Shown here one piece after another: positions 11,205-21,919 of a stretch of 64,000 nt of DNA. Within the stretch, counting starts at the first letter, position 1. The number at the start of each line of letters is the position of its first letter. The stretch is from assembly GCA_963580285.1 (NCBI GenBank), contig OY757023.1, positions 89,243,108 through 89,307,107 on the forward strand, in the 5' to 3' direction. Made by a program: the position numbers and the translations under genes. Source of the DNA: Lucinisca nassula. Its lineage: Eukaryota; Mollusca; Bivalvia; Lucinida; Lucinidae. A model generated the notes under the pieces. The model made no database searches. It was given only the letters and a program-made list of their open reading frames with translations, and was not told where the DNA came from.

Positions 11205-11436
11205 GGAAATTCCGCTATTAAAGACCACCCAAAGTTAAGACAAATTATGCTTTTAAAAGCATATTTAGAAGGTCTGAAGTACATATTCAATGTGTTTTCT
11301 AGATCCTGTGTGCTCTAATGAGGCCACCTTTGGGACTGTTCCGAAATGGTCTCAAAGACCACTTTTGAACAGTCCCAAAGGTGAAAGACCACATTTTGAA
11401 CGGTCTCAAAGGTGGTCTTAATATAGGCTTTTTCTT
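11205..11436. mobile_element. T1 MITE, diverged ends
   Basis: AAATTCCGCTATTAAAGACC at the left and GGTGGTCTTAATATAGGC at the right, with a partly duplicated central palindrome. Confidence 0.75.
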
Positions 11437-11629
11437 TGCGTGTTTACAGCCTTGCTCTTGGAGCCAGCGCTTTTAGCGACGTGGGTAGCGTGCATGGCAT
11501 TTTCACCTTGATTGGTGACCGTATTTGGGGACATTGTGGACGACATTCCATACGCTACACTATTTAAACCACCTGACATAAGATCACCATTCTTTCAGAT
11601 GACATTGTGTGATGGAGGCAATTCATTCA

Positions 11630-11748
11630 CAGCTCCAAATCTGACATTTTCCTGCAATGGGAGATCAGGTGGTTTTTCTCTTGGTACTTCAGTTTACTCT
11701 ACCTCTGATTAAGGATCACCTCAAAATAAGGGAAATTAACATTAAATC
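11630..11748 (+). mobile_element. SINE-A body fragment
   Basis: Only the body is present (CTGCAATGGGAGATCAGGTG through CCTCTGATTAAGGATC); the tRNA-like head is lost. Confidence 0.6.
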
Positions 11749-11759
11749 CCCCCACTCAC

Positions 11760-12165
11760 ATGGAAAATATTTTTCTTGCACACCAGATAAGGAAATCCAG
11801 TTTTAGCATGGGAGAGAAATTCTGTTCTAACCCTGGTGTTCTTACCCAGGGATGGTAAAAATTGAATATTCTCGCATGTTTGATAAATGCACTGGTTGAA
11901 TACGCCCTTAAAAGCGCTGTCATTAAGGTTGATGTTACCTTATGTCTCTAAATATTCCTGTAGTGTCATCACAATATGGCAGACGTTGGTAACCAAAGTT
12001 ACTGCAGCATTAAAATTCCACGCTAAAAAATTGAAGGTATGCAAGAAAAAGAATCCTGTATGGGTGTGAGGGGTGGATAGAAAAATCCATCCCTAAGGAC
12101 AGAGACCCTCAGCACACATTTTTCCATCCACCCCTCACACCTATTCAAGATTCTTATTTTCTTTT
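11760..12165. mobile_element. Family K element (GGGTGTGAGGGGTGGAT hairpin), copy 1
   Basis: It begins TTCTTGCACACCAGATAAGG. Towards the right, GTGTGAGGGGTGGATAGAAA and the inverse CCATCCACCCCTCACAC make a hairpin. The middle has GTGTCATCACAATATGGCAG. Confidence 0.74.
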
Positions 12166-12204
12166 TTCTGCTGTAAACATACCACATTCCCTACCTTTAT
12201 TATT

Positions 12205-12432
12205 CTTGAATAATGAGTACACCACATTTACCCTTAATACTCCGACACCTCAACTCTATGCCATACTTGTTCTGAAATTTGAACAAGTACATTTTACTAC
12301 AGGATGTGTCTGAAGATAGCTGATGTGGCAAACTGTGTAGACCCTGATGAGACGCACCATTGTGTATTGTGTGGCATCTCATCTGGGCCTGACTATGAAT
12401 ACATACGATATCCTAAATACGGTAGACTCTTT
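12205..12432. mobile_element. H4 palindromic repeat
   Basis: TTTACCCTTAATACTCCGAC to TATCCTAAATACGGTAG, with centre GTGTAGACCCTGATGAGACG. Confidence 0.77.
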
Positions 12433-12981
12433 GTGCTCATTAGAATGTCTTAGTAAAAATGTGGAAAGTATAGCCCTGTAAACCCTAGTTTTCTCTATAT
12501 AATGTGGGGTTTTCAAAGGTTTTCATTACAGACTTGTTACCAGTCACAAATTAGGCTTTCTCTAATTTTTATATCCATTGGTAAAAAATGCCTTACAAAA
12601 GTCCTGGAGGTGATCTGTATAGAGAAATTTTACCTTCTTTATAACACTATTTATGAGATCCAAAGCAGAAACCATGTTAGTGAAACAACTGTGTTGTATC
12701 CAAACCATACATTTTTTGGATCCATTTGGAGACTGTGTTATATCCATAACCTGTTATAACGAACCATGTTATAATGAGGTTGTGGTGTATGTGGATTGTG
12801 GGCTCAATCTGATACATGACTGGGTCATGGGTTCCGTCCCCATTAGTTCTGGCAACAGTATTTTGTGGAGAATATTTGATAGTGAATAAAATTTTCCCCT
12901 GATAGAAAAATGTTACTGTATTTACCCTAAATATTCTGACACTTCATCTTCTTTCCATACTTGTTCTAAAATTTAAACTTT

Positions 12982-13212
12982 AAATTATCATATTGATCCG
13001 AAGTATTGGGACCGACAGGCCAAAGCAAACATTGCAGATGCAGACCCAGATCAGACTGCTCCTTCAGGAGCAGTCTGATCAGGGTCTACACTGTTTGCCA
13101 TCTGTCTGCAATTTTTGGACTCCTTGTTGGACCAAGAAACAAATTTATTAAAATTTTAGGAGAATTCAACAAATCCTCAAGGTGTCCGAATTTTTGGGAT
13201 TTTTACGGTACA
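12982..13212. mobile_element. T2 MITE inside an H4 repeat
   Basis: GATCCGAAGTATTGGGACCG, then the core palindrome, then TCCGAATTTTTGGGATTTTT and ACGGTA. H4 sequence is present on both sides. Confidence 0.82.
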
Positions 13213-13293
13213 TGTAGTACAATTTAATACCTAATGTTAACTGTGTCTCAAATCAGCTGACCAAGTCGCCAACAGTGTAGAGCCTGATGAGAT

Positions 13294-13570
13294 CAGGCCT
13301 CATATTTTTCAGGCATTTGCAGGATTTCAGGCTTTTAGAGCTTGATTTTTCCCTATTTTCATGCTTTTTTCTTCCTATAATGTATTTCTTTGGTTCACAA
13401 ACTGTATCACAAACAGTGTAGATCCTGATCAGATGGCTTCTTTAGAAGCCATCTGATCTGGATCTACACTGTTTGCAAAGGTAGGGTTTTCCATGATCAG
13501 CAGGATAAGGGTTAAAGGCTGTAAAATCGGGTCTTTCAGGCATGGAAAAGCCTGGTCAGTATGAGGCCTG
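13294..13570. mobile_element. CAGG-ended element (CAGGCCTCATA inverted ends)
   Basis: The inverted ends CAGGCCTCATA and TATGAGGCCTG are flanked by TGAGAT (13288-13293 and 13571-13576). It is inserted in an H4 repeat and itself contains a P1 MITE. CAGG ends recall hAT elements, though these usually make 8 bp duplications. Confidence 0.72.
13395..13515. mobile_element. TTAA MITE P1, left end lost
   Basis: The core palindrome and the right end CAGCAGGATAAGGGTTAA are present inside a CAGG-ended element. Confidence 0.72.
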
Positions 13571-13654
13571 TGAGATGCCGAATTCTGCTGCTGTATGCTC
13601 AGGCCTATTTGTCCAAATACATAGGGTAAAATTATTTGGTAGTGAGAAACAACT

Positions 13655-13951
13655 GTTTCTTTGAATTGAGGTTTAACCTCCCTGTTAACACAATTTAGGC
13701 CATTTTTGAGTTATTGCTTCCAATTTTGTGGGACTTTTACCTGACATCGAGATGAAATGACATTTCAAACCCTGCCACCCAATGAAACCAATACGGTTTA
13801 TATGCATGGATGGTCCAACTTGCACAACTTTGCCTGGGCATGCTTAGACCTTCTAAGTGGTTTACCAGTACTCCTGTGCGGTCAGTTTCAGCTCTGCATG
13901 GAAGCATCATGCAGCCCAATCTATTTCTCCAAGCCCCGATGGTGGGGCACT
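13655..13951 (-). mobile_element. SINE-E copy
   Basis: The complement shows the SINE-E order: GGGGCTTGGAGAAATAGATT, CATGATGCTTCC, GAAACTGACC, CTAAGCATGCCCAGGC, TTTCATCTCGATGTC and a CAAA-type tail near 13656. Confidence 0.85.
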
Positions 13952-13959
13952 GTACTTAG

Positions 13960-14191
13960 TACAGTAAAATTCCAATATTAGGACCACCTTTGGACTGTTC
14001 AAAAGTGGTCTTTAAGACCAAAAGTCCCTCACTCAAAAGTGGTCTTTAAGACCACTTTTGAATAGTTCCAAAGGTGGTCTTTGACCTGAGGGGTTTGTAT
14101 GCAAAGAAAGAATAACTAAGCTACTAAATAAGCTCTTTAAGGCAGAATTAGTCTTAATTTCAGGTGGTCTTAATATCAGCATTTCACTGTA
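13960..14191. mobile_element. T1 MITE
   Basis: TACAGTAAAATTCCAATATT to TTAATATCAGCATTTCACTG and TA; it lies directly beside a SINE-E. Confidence 0.83.
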
Positions 14192-14199
14192 GTTTTTAA

Positions 14200-14430
14200 C
14201 TACTCAGATGCCGAGAAAAAATGCATCTGAAAATGTTGTCAGTTTGTCATCCACTGCATAGTTTTGCAAACTTTTCAAGCATATTTTTGTATACAGCCAA
14301 ACAGTGTGGACCCTGATCAGACTGGTCCTAGAGGAGCAGTCTGATCTGGGTCCACACTGTTTGCAACAATGACCTTATAAGTAACCAGCAGATGATAAAG
14401 CAGATGACAATTGTTGTGATTGGCATCTTA
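14200..14430. repeat. H7 hairpin repeat
   Basis: CCAAACAGTGTGGACCCTGA and its inverse GTCCACACTGTTTGC, with flanks GCATCTGAAAATGTTGTC and GCAGATGACAATTG. Confidence 0.75.
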
Positions 14431-14434
14431 TGGG

Positions 14435-15590
14435 TTAAGCCATCCCAGGAAATTTCCAGAACAAAACATGCCAGTGTGCAAATTATGCTTAATAATTGAA
14501 TTAACAGTCCAAAAATTGGGACATCAGCCAGCAGTGTAGACCTGATCAGATGTAGAGGGCCACATGGAAGATTAGTGTTTTCTAAAATTTGCTTTACCCT
14601 CTAGTCTTTCAAAACGCATTGTGACGTGACTGCACTTTTAATTTTGGACTAGTCTGCGTTTTAGGTAAATCGCCTTCAGTTGGGATTTTATGTTTGGCGA
14701 TACAGTTTTAATGAGGATCGTACTGCATCATATTAACCACTTGGCCACGACTTCTACATAATGGCATTATTAAAAAACTTATTTATAATTTTAAAATCTT
14801 ATGAAAAAAGAAATCAGAAACCTGCTTTCCCTAAAACATGGAATAGTCTTATCACGCTTGAACGTTGAACTCTCAAAGGTCGTTGATAAACTATACAAAT
14901 AAAGTAGAATAGTATTATTATTATATTTTTAAAAGATGCCTCATTCTTTTGCACCTGCTATTTGCCTAAAGTACTGGAAACCAAGGGTAAAAAAGAATAT
15001 TCAGCACCATTTTTCCAGCCTGTATCCAGCTACAATCCACCCAGCATTGCTATCAGTGCCTTGATTAGTGGTACTGGGGCCATGAACCAGGTCAGCTCAC
15101 ATGTGACAATATTTATCTGTGATGTCACATGAATGGGCACAAAAACTTTTAGTGTGTGACCCAAAATCTCAAAAATAAGAAGAAACAATGAACAACTGAT
15201 GAATATTTGGCCACAACAGGCAAATATTTATACTAGTGCATGATAAAACCTAAAATAAAACCTGTGAACAGCCAAGACTCAGATCAGCCTGTGCATCAGT
15301 CTTCACTGTTTGCCAGCCCCTTGGCAGTTGGGGAGACAATCTACAAGTTTATGAAGAATAAGCCTGTAAGAATTGTTTCCCTTACCATGAGCAAACCATT
15401 TTAAGGCTGGAGGAGTTGCTTCCCTCAGAAAATACAATGCCTTTGATATGCTTGTGGTAAAGGCTTTTAAAAAGGGAGTCATATGTGATTAAAACCCTGA
15501 GAAAACCTGTATTTGAAATTTGAGAACATACATCCACACAGTCTGATCAGCACCTTTGTGATAGTACAGTATGTTTTGTTTCGGTATTTA
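14435..15590. other. Mostly unassigned sequence
   Basis: It contains only traces of damaged core palindromes (GTGTAGACCTGATCAGATG at 14535; AGACTCAGATCAGCC at 15274). No coding or end structure is seen. Confidence 0.5.
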
Positions 15591-15712
15591 ACCCTTAAGA
15601 CCCTACAATGTTGTCTACTTATGTTGTCTGCTGAATCTTTTTGCAAACTTTTTAAAAATGTTTTTGCATACAGGCAACAGTATGGACCCAGATCAGACTG
15701 CTCCTCCACTTT
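15590..15712. repeat. H7 repeat, left part
   Basis: GACCCTACAATGTTGTCTAC to ACCCAGATCAGACTGCTCCT; it breaks off at a SINE-B fragment. Confidence 0.65.
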
Positions 15713-15776
15713 CGGAGGAGTCTTTAAACACAGGTCCTGTCTCCGTATGACCTTAGCTGTTGCTGGGATGTAAAAC
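15707..15776 (+). mobile_element. SINE-B 3' fragment
   Basis: It matches the SINE-B body from GTCTTTAAACACAGGTCC to GGATGTAAAACTCAAA and is joined to a broken hairpin repeat at its left. Confidence 0.6.
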
Positions 15777-15819
15777 TCAAATTACACACACAATGGTGTC
15801 TGAATATTTTAAACGATTT

Positions 15820-15975
15820 TGTACCTTCTTATATAATAGCAGAAGTATATTCCAAAATTTAGGGGCGACGGGTTGTTTTCTTCAAAATTTATTTGAAAAA
15901 TGGTTGGACTTTTTGCATACAGTTTAGGCCCTGATTAGCATTCACTAGAGTCCACTAGTATACAATGGGTTAAAT
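15820..15975. mobile_element. P2 MITE, diverged
   Basis: TTGTACCTTCTTATATAATA to ACAATGGGTTAA; the palindrome is reduced to TTTAGGCCCTGATTAGC. Confidence 0.65.
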
Positions 15976-16039
15976 TAGCAGGAGATTTGATGATCAACAT
16001 CCCTGAAAGAATGTCACTTACACTGCAGATAATCAAAGC

Positions 16040-16200
16040 TGTGACCTCGTCACCAGCCCGACATGCATCTGACTGAGGTACAGAGGCTGCCTGGGTCTTA
16101 GGGCATGACTAGCTTCCTGTGGGCAGTGAATGCTCTGGGCAGACTGTGTGAATGTGCAGGCTTATCCGAGTCTTGCTGCCTAGGTAATAAATCACCTTTT
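16040..16200 (+). mobile_element. Possible SINE-C remnant, very diverged
   Basis: CATGCATCTGACTGAGGTAC and GCCTAGGTAATAAAT resemble parts of SINE-C head and body, but order and identity are poor. Confidence 0.35.
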
Positions 16201-16221
16201 CTCATGATGGTCATCATGACT

Positions 16222-16940
16222 AAGGCTGACACGATTAATCGTATAATTGATTAATTAATCGATAAATTCCACAAAAATGATTATCATTTCTGATTTGCTT
16301 TTAATCAATTACTTGATAGGTACAATTTACTACGCAAAGTTAAAATAGCTGGATGAGTGGCAAACAGTGCAGACCCTGATGAGACGCCACATTCTGCGGC
16401 GTCTCATCTGGGTCTACACTGTTTGCTCAGGCCTATCTGTTCAAATATACATATGGTAAGAGTCATGCTCAGACAGAAAGCCAGACAGGTAAAATTGACA
16501 AAAAGCTCACCGATTACTAATCGGTGAATGTAAAGTGGAGCGTGATAGCTCAGTGGTTAGTGCACTTGCCTCTGATGCTAGAGGTCCCGGGTTCGATCCC
16601 CGGCAGCGGCGATAAAATTTCGGTGTCCGAACACGCTCCATTGGCATCATTTGCAGGGATGAATGTCATTAAGTGCACCGTCCTTCGGATCGGGACGTTA
16701 ACTGGAGGCCCCCTGTGCAGGGAGAACCATCCCCTGTGCAGGTTAAAGATCCCTACCGTAATTACATGATTACTGTGTAGGCTTTCATCCTGCAAAACTG
16801 GAGTGTATGTAATATACACCTGCGGTAATGGTCAAATGTGACCGACGCAGTATCAGAAGATAGATAGATAGATAGATTATCGATCGCAATGACAGGACTG
16901 ATAATCTATTATCTTTTCAGCTCCGATTATCCAGCCCTAA
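16222..16940. mobile_element. ATTAATCG element with H4-type core and SINE-D insertion
   Basis: GACACGATTAATCGTATAAT at the left, core AGACCCTGATGAGACGCCAC with inverse, then CCGATTACTAATCG, the SINE-D, and CTCCGATTATCCAGCCCTAA at the right. Confidence 0.8.
16526..16874 (+). mobile_element. SINE-D (tRNA head, conserved core, GATA tail)
   Basis: The head has an A box (TAGCTCAGTGGTTAGTGC) and an intact T-arm/B box (CCGGGTTCGATCCCCGG). The core contains GTCCTTCGGATCGGGACGTT, a type of core seen in many invertebrate SINEs. The tail is (GATA)n. It is inserted in the ATTAATCG element: the copy of that element at 55890 reads uninterrupted from ACTAATCG to ATTATCGATCG, giving an empty-site comparison. 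Confidence 0.85.
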
Positions 16941-16954
16941 TCATGACTGCATAC

Positions 16955-17188
16955 AACACATTACATTAACACACCTGTGCGACATACTGAATTTTTTTTC
17001 ACATCTCCAAAATGGCTGCTTATCTGATGAAAATTTGTAATATTCTTATTTTCACTACAAACATAGGTTGAGGGTGCTCGTTAGAACTGCCTCAATGAGG
17101 CTGTTCTAACGAGTACCGTCGACCTATGTCTGGGAGCAGAAATAAGAAGAATGATATACACCCCTGTAAACCCCTGTTTTCTCTACAG
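16955..17188. repeat. H2V hairpin repeat (GTGCTCGTTAGAAC)
   Basis: GGTGCTCGTTAGAACTGCCT and inverse, flanked by ACACACCTGTGCGACAT on the left and GTAAACCCCTGTTTTCTCTA on the right. Confidence 0.74.
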
Positions 17189-17334
17189 TGGTGGGCGAAA
17201 ACCGGAGTACCCAGAGAAAAACCACCTGACCTTCCGTTGCAGAACTTGGCATCTTACAGGCTCAAACAACGGCGGTGAGGGACCTAATGATAAAGAGTCA
17301 GCACTCTTATCCACTAGGCCACGAAGGCCTATCC
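17188..17334 (-). mobile_element. SINE-A copy, minus strand
   Basis: The complement reads from the tRNA-like head (CTAGTGGATAAGAGTGC) to CCGGTTTTCGCCCACCAC. It lies directly after a hairpin repeat whose end reads CCCTGTTTTCTCTACAG. Confidence 0.8.
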
Positions 17335-17551
17335 CTTTTATGGGTTTCCAAGAAGAATGGGGTAAGAGCTGATCTTGCTAAGGCTTTGAAAGAAACAAAT
17401 AAAAAGTAAGGTTCTTCATATCTTGTATTCTTTTCTTCTAAAACTAAACACTTGAGTATAATATTTTTTTTCAAAACTCATCCTTGGGTAAAGGAACTGT
17501 GCACATTTATATAAACACCAAATCTGTTTATAACATTGCTGACAGGGACCA

Positions 17552-17857
17552 TAGCCCCCGCCCATCCGGGCTTGAAGAAATAGATGGGCTGCATGATGCT
17601 TCCAGGCAGAGCTGAAACTGACCGATCACGAGTACTGGTAAACCGCTTACAGATCTAAGCCTGTCCAGGAAACGCGGTGCTTGTCGACCATCCAAAGCTT
17701 ATAAACACTCTTGGTTTCATGGGGCGACAGGGCTTGAGATGTCATTTCATCTCAATGTCGGGTAAAAGTCCCACAAAATTGGAAGCAACGTCTCCAAAAT
17801 GACAAATACTCTGTTGACGGGGATGTTAAACCTCAAATCAAACAAACATACAAAAAA
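17552..17857 (+). mobile_element. SINE-E, full length, 13 bp target duplication
   Basis: CTGACAGGGACCA occurs at 17539-17551 and 17858-17870, flanking a 306 bp copy that ends in CTCAAATCAAACAAACA. The direct repeats and CAAA-type tail support movement by retrotransposition. No tRNA-type B box is obvious in this family. Confidence 0.92.
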
Positions 17858-17971
17858 CTGACAGGGACCAAAGTTAATCAAACTACTGGTGGGTCTACTG
17901 TCTCTGAATGTAGGCTGGGAAAATAGTTCTGGACTGAGATCTTAAATGTGTTGTTTAACCCTTAAATTCCA

Positions 17972-18216
17972 GGGGCCAGTTGTTCAAAACTAACGACGTC
18001 GTTAGTTAACGTATCGTTAAAATTTTGATCATTAAATATGGCAAATATGCTAAAATTTTTGCTGAAAAAATGTGAGCAGCTTTTGCGGATGCAAAAGCTG
18101 CTCACATTTTTTTCAGCAAAAATAACAAAATTTTAGATATTGTACTTGCTAGAAGAGTTAACAATTTGACCACTAACGAGCTCGTTAAGCTAACAATGCT
18201 TTGAACAACTGGCCCC
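17972..18216. mobile_element. H1 palindromic repeat, best copy
   Basis: GGGGCCAGTTGTTCAAAAC to TTTGAACAACTGGCCCC, with a long inner hairpin AAAAAATGTGAGCAGCTTTT and its inverse. Confidence 0.88.
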
Positions 18217-18224
18217 AGTTTTTT

Positions 18225-18310
18225 AAGCAAACAGTGTAGACTGTAGACACTGATCATATCCCACATTCTGTGGCATCTGATCTGGATCTACACTGTTCGC
18301 AAAGCCCAAC
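18225..18310. repeat. Core palindrome without recognised ends
   Basis: GCAAACAGTGTAGACTGTAG and GATCTACACTGTTCGC with a damaged centre, directly right of an H1 element. Confidence 0.6.
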
Positions 18311-18575
18311 CCATGATTCCAGTCCAGATTCTATGCAACACTGACCTCAAAACGGCTATTTTTCTATAAATAACATAAATAATTCCGACAAGTGAGTGGA
18401 AGTCACATGGACTACAGCACTGAAGAGCTTTTATGCTTAGTAATTTTGGGTCAATTGATAAACAGTCAACCCAAGAACAATGCAAGTTAAACCTTAAAGC
18501 ACTGCAGAAAATCCGATAGCAGACAATCTTAATTTCAGCACATGATTCTTATGGAATGCCAAGCCTTATTTTCAC

Positions 18576-18788
18576 TTAACCCTTGTCCTGCTGAATATTC
18601 ATATATGCCACACCCACTACTGATTATCAACCAATCAGATTACTTGATGCAAATTATTGCAACAAATTCACAATCTGAATGGCAAACAATGTAGATCCTG
18701 ATCAGATGGCTTCTTCAGAAGCCATCTGATCTGGATCTTCATTGTTTGAAAGATAAGACATATCCGGGCTCAGCAGGACAAGGGTTAA
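18576..18788. mobile_element. TTAA MITE P1
   Basis: TTAA on both sides and inverted ends CCCTTGTCCTGCTGA; palindromic centre with GATCAGATGGCTTCTTCAGA. Confidence 0.87.
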
Positions 18789-18944
18789 AAATCAGCCCCA
18801 ATCTCAGAGAAAGATATTTCCCTTTTTATTATAGTAGTCTTCAGCTCAGCGAGTTTTCTTTTCTATGGGAGTAGGCCCATCTCAGAGAAAAGTATTTGCT
18901 TTTCTTTGAGGGTAGCCCCATTCTCAGAGGAAGAAATTTTCATT

Positions 18945-19230
18945 ATGATAACACACCCGTGCGATATAGTGCAATTTTCACATCTCCAAACTGGCTACTT
19001 TTCTGATGAAAATCCTTGATATTTTTCTTATTTCTACTGCAAACATAGGTTCTGGGTGCTCGTTAGAACCGCCTCATTGAGGCGGTTCTAACGAGTACCC
19101 ACAACCTATGTCTTGGAGCAGAAATAAGAAAAATAATGTTTACCCCCGTAAACCCCAGTTTTCTGTATATAAAGTGGGGTTTAGGGGGGTCTTCATTTCA
19201 CACACTTATTCACGTGATGCTTCTCTTTGA
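18945..19230. repeat. H2V hairpin repeat, best copy
   Basis: CATAGGTTCTGGGTGCTCGT and its inverse meet at CCGCCTCATTGAGGCGG. Left flank ACACCCGTGCGATATAG, right flank CCAGTTTTCTGTATATAAAG. Confidence 0.82.
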
Positions 19231-19445
19231 GAGTCGCCCATGTCTTAAAGAAAGCTATTTATATATCTATAAATATCTTTCTTTGAGGGTGCTACTCTCA
19301 AAGAGAAGATATTTTTCTGTCACAAGAAAAGAAAATATCTTTTTTGAGATGGGGCCTATTGTCAAAGAAAAGGAAAAATCTGTCTATGAGATTGGAGCTA
19401 CATGCAAAGAAAAGAAAGTATCTTTCTGTGAGATGGGCACTACAC

Positions 19446-19566
19446 TGTTTGGTATTCAGTTTATGAATTTGTAGCAATTAATTACATCAAGTAATTTGAT
19501 TGGTTGATAGACAGAAATGGGTGTGGCTTTAACTGGCTTAAATGAATATTCAGCAAGATAAGGGTT
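19446..19566. mobile_element. TTAA MITE P1, right half only
   Basis: It has the right arm from CTGTTTGGTATTCAG to CAGCAAGATAAGGGTTAA; the left half is absent. Confidence 0.7.
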
Positions 19567-19986
19567 AATTGCACTATTCAAAAACCTTAAAGAGACCACT
19601 TATAAGCCAAAAGTCTCAAAATATGACAAGGCATAGCGAAAACACTTTCGGAAACCAGTCTACTTAAAAAGTAAATAAATCTTGCTTATTTTACACATCA
19701 AGCTCATTTTCAGAAGAAATAAGATGAACTGCATTGCAATTTGCCAATATTTACAGAAGAATATTAAACTATATTTATTAAACGGGATGAGAAGGCTTAA
19801 AAATTGATTACATTGCTTGCAAAATATGGATTTTAGTAGTAAACCATATGTAAAGAATGACACGACCACAGCATCTTAAAGCTAAGGTAATCCCAAAAAA
19901 TGAATTTTAACACAAAAATGAATTTTAACAATGTCTTATTTTCACATCTGACATAATCATAAACAAGACATTCAACAAGGTCACAC

Positions 19987-20186
19987 TTAACCCTTATCTT
20001 GCTGTTCACGACAACCCCTATATTTGGAAACAGTGTAGATCCAGATCAGAAGCCATCTGATCAGGATCTACACTGTTTGACATTCAATTAATGAATTTGT
20101 AGGAATAAATTACATCAAGTAATTTGATTGGTTCAAATTGAGAAATGGGTGTGGCTAAACTGAATATTCAGCAAGAGAAGGGTTAA
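19987..20186. mobile_element. TTAA MITE P1
   Basis: TTAACCCTTATCTTGCTG at the left and AGCAAGAGAAGGGTTAA at the right, with the palindromic core between. Confidence 0.85.
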
Positions 20187-20192
20187 AATATG

Positions 20193-20382
20193 ATTACCAT
20201 AATGATCCTAAGTATTGGAACAGACAGGTCTGAGCTAACAGTGCTGACCCAGATCAGGGTCTACACTGTTTGTCTGCATCTTTTTGACTCCTTGCTGGAT
20301 CATGAAACAAATCTGTTACAATTTAAGGAGAATTACAGCAAGTCCTCAAGGGGTCGGAATTTTTAGGATTTTTATGATAAAA
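20193..20382. mobile_element. T2 MITE
   Basis: TACCATAATGATCCTAAGTA to GGTCGGAATTTTTAGGATTT; the palindrome is shortened. Confidence 0.8.
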
Positions 20383-20439
20383 TCTCCAGAAGATTGCAAG
20401 GCCCTTGACAGTATTAGATACACCTTCATGGGAGTCAAT

Positions 20440-20530
20440 ACTTTCGAACATATTTGTCTCCCCTATCAATATGGGTCCTTTTTTTTTCAAGGAAAGACTA
20501 CTCTCAAGACCCCTTTCAGAGGGGTGAGTG
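20440..20530. repeat. H3 fragment
   Basis: TTTGTCTCCCCTATCAATAT and TCAAGGAAAGACTACTC match H3 in reverse; the stem is lost. Confidence 0.5.
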
Positions 20531-20531
20531 T

Positions 20532-20692
20532 TCGAGTTTTATGTAGCACCAACAGCTAAGGTCATAAGGAGACGGGACCTCGGTTTAAAGATTCATCTGA
20601 AAGTCTGGAGAAACCCGGGATCGACCCTGCCACCCCTGGTTTATAAGGCGAGTAGCGTAACCACTACATCATGGAGGCTTCTCCCCTTTCAG
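20532..20692 (-). mobile_element. SINE-B (tRNA-derived)
   Basis: On the minus strand the head reads GATGTAGTGGTTACGCTACT (A box) and then GGGTCGATCCC (B box). The body contains TTTAAACCGAGGTCCCGTCT and a 3' part CTTAGCTGTTGGTGC. Confidence 0.8.
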
Positions 20693-20794
20693 GGGGGATC
20701 AGGCAACGAAAACAAGAGGTGTAAAAATCGTCTCCATTGCCAGATGATGGAAAAACATCAGGGTCCAGTTGATCAAAACTTACTGATATCATTT

Positions 20795-21032
20795 GGGCCC
20801 CGCCAAGCGATTTTGGTACTTATCGCCTATGCGAGCAGCGAAGGTTCAGGCGAGCCTGCGCATCCGCGCAGTCTCGCCAGAACCTTCGCTGCTCGCTCAT
20901 ACAAGCAGTGAATCAGGAGGAACCTTCAGACAGAAAGCCATATCCCTGGCCCCTCTGGATGGCTTGGCATGCGCAGTTAAAATTTGTCATGACGGAATGC
21001 TCGAAGACCCAAATTCGCTTGGCGGGGCTCAT
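20795..21032. mobile_element. Small element with GGCCCCGCCAAGCGA inverted ends
   Basis: GGGCCCCGCCAAGCGATTTT and the inverse AATTCGCTTGGCGGGGCTC bound about 235 bp. Inside, CGAGCAGCGAAGGTTC and its inverse GAACCTTCGCTGCTCG form a second hairpin (about 20831-20895). Confidence 0.72.
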
Positions 21033-21039
21033 TTCAGAA

Positions 21040-21195
21040 ATAAATCAGCTCTAGCAGTGATCTATGGAGTGATAAATCACTCTTTGGAGGTCAGTTGTAT
21101 AGTAGATGAAATCACAAGTGATTTGTCTACTTACAACTGCCAAACAGTGATTTATCACTCAATAAATCACAGCACCAGAGCTGATCTATTTCGAT
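21040..21195. repeat. Long hairpin (AGTGATAAATCACT)
   Basis: AAATAAATCAGCTCTAGCAG at the left and CAGAGCTGATCTATTT at the right are inverse; inside, GGAGTGATAAATCAC and GTGATTTATCACTC pair as well, giving arms of roughly 65 bp. Confidence 0.72.
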
Positions 21196-21469
21196 GCTAA
21201 CACACTAAAAGTCAACAAAAATGCCATTGATTCCTTCAGTTTCTCTCTACCATTGTTTAAAGGAAGCCTGCCAATATAACTGACTGTATCACATGCATTT
21301 ACCTATTTTCATAACATATCTGATACAAGAAAATTACCTTACACCATCTAACATCAAGGTACCAATGAATGGCATCATGAAACTTGATAAAGGTGGGCTA
21401 GTTGGCTCAGTGATTTATCACTCAAGATATCACTAGATTTTACTATTGGCTATATAGGCGACCAGTGTT

Positions 21470-21635
21470 AGAATAGGAAATACCATTATTGTTTAAGCTT
21501 TGATCATTTAATACGGCAAATATGCTAAAGCTACTTACATTTTTCCAGCGAAAATACTATAATAAATTGTCAAAGTTTTAACGATATGTTAATTAATGAC
21601 ACTGTTAGTTAGGAACAGTTGGACCCAGAGTATTT
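21470..21635. mobile_element. H1 repeat, diverged
   Basis: TTTGATCATTTAATACGGCA and GGAACAGTTGGACCC are recognisable; the ends are poor. Confidence 0.5.
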
Positions 21636-21689
21636 GATTTTGGACATGATGGAACAGTCAACATTTTGACCTCTAACAGTTCATTAACA

Positions 21690-21878
21690 CTCTGCATGCT
21701 GGGTTATTTCTGCAGCAGACAACCTTTTGAAATATTTTTTCTATTTTTCCCAGAAAACAGGGCTTGACATCTCATGCAAATTGTCTCCTATGGAGACAAT
21801 TTGCAAGAGATGACAAGTCCTGTTTTCTGGGAAAAATTAGAAAAAATATCAACAATTTGTCGTCTGCTGAATTAACCC
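21690..21878. repeat. H6 hairpin repeat, best copy
   Basis: TTCCCAGAAAACAGGGCTTG and inverse; loop TCTCCTATGGAGA; outer GCAGCAGACAA and GTCGTCTGCTGA. Confidence 0.8.
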
Positions 21879-21919
21879 CGAGAGTGGTAAAGGTCAAACT
21901 AACAATGAACCAAACAGCT

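Larger units (their letters stand above)
12912..13630. mobile_element. H4 repeat broken by two later insertions
   Basis: H4 pieces at 12912-12981 (TTTACCCTAAATATTCTGAC), 13213-13287 (AGTACAATTTAATACC) and 13577-13630 (GCCGAATTCTGCTG to CATAGGGTAAA) surround a T2 MITE and the CAGG-ended element. Confidence 0.78.

Noticed and set aside
16526..16612. Possible real tRNA gene
   Set aside because: The A and B boxes and T-arm are good, but the acceptor arms do not pair and a SINE body with a GATA tail follows.
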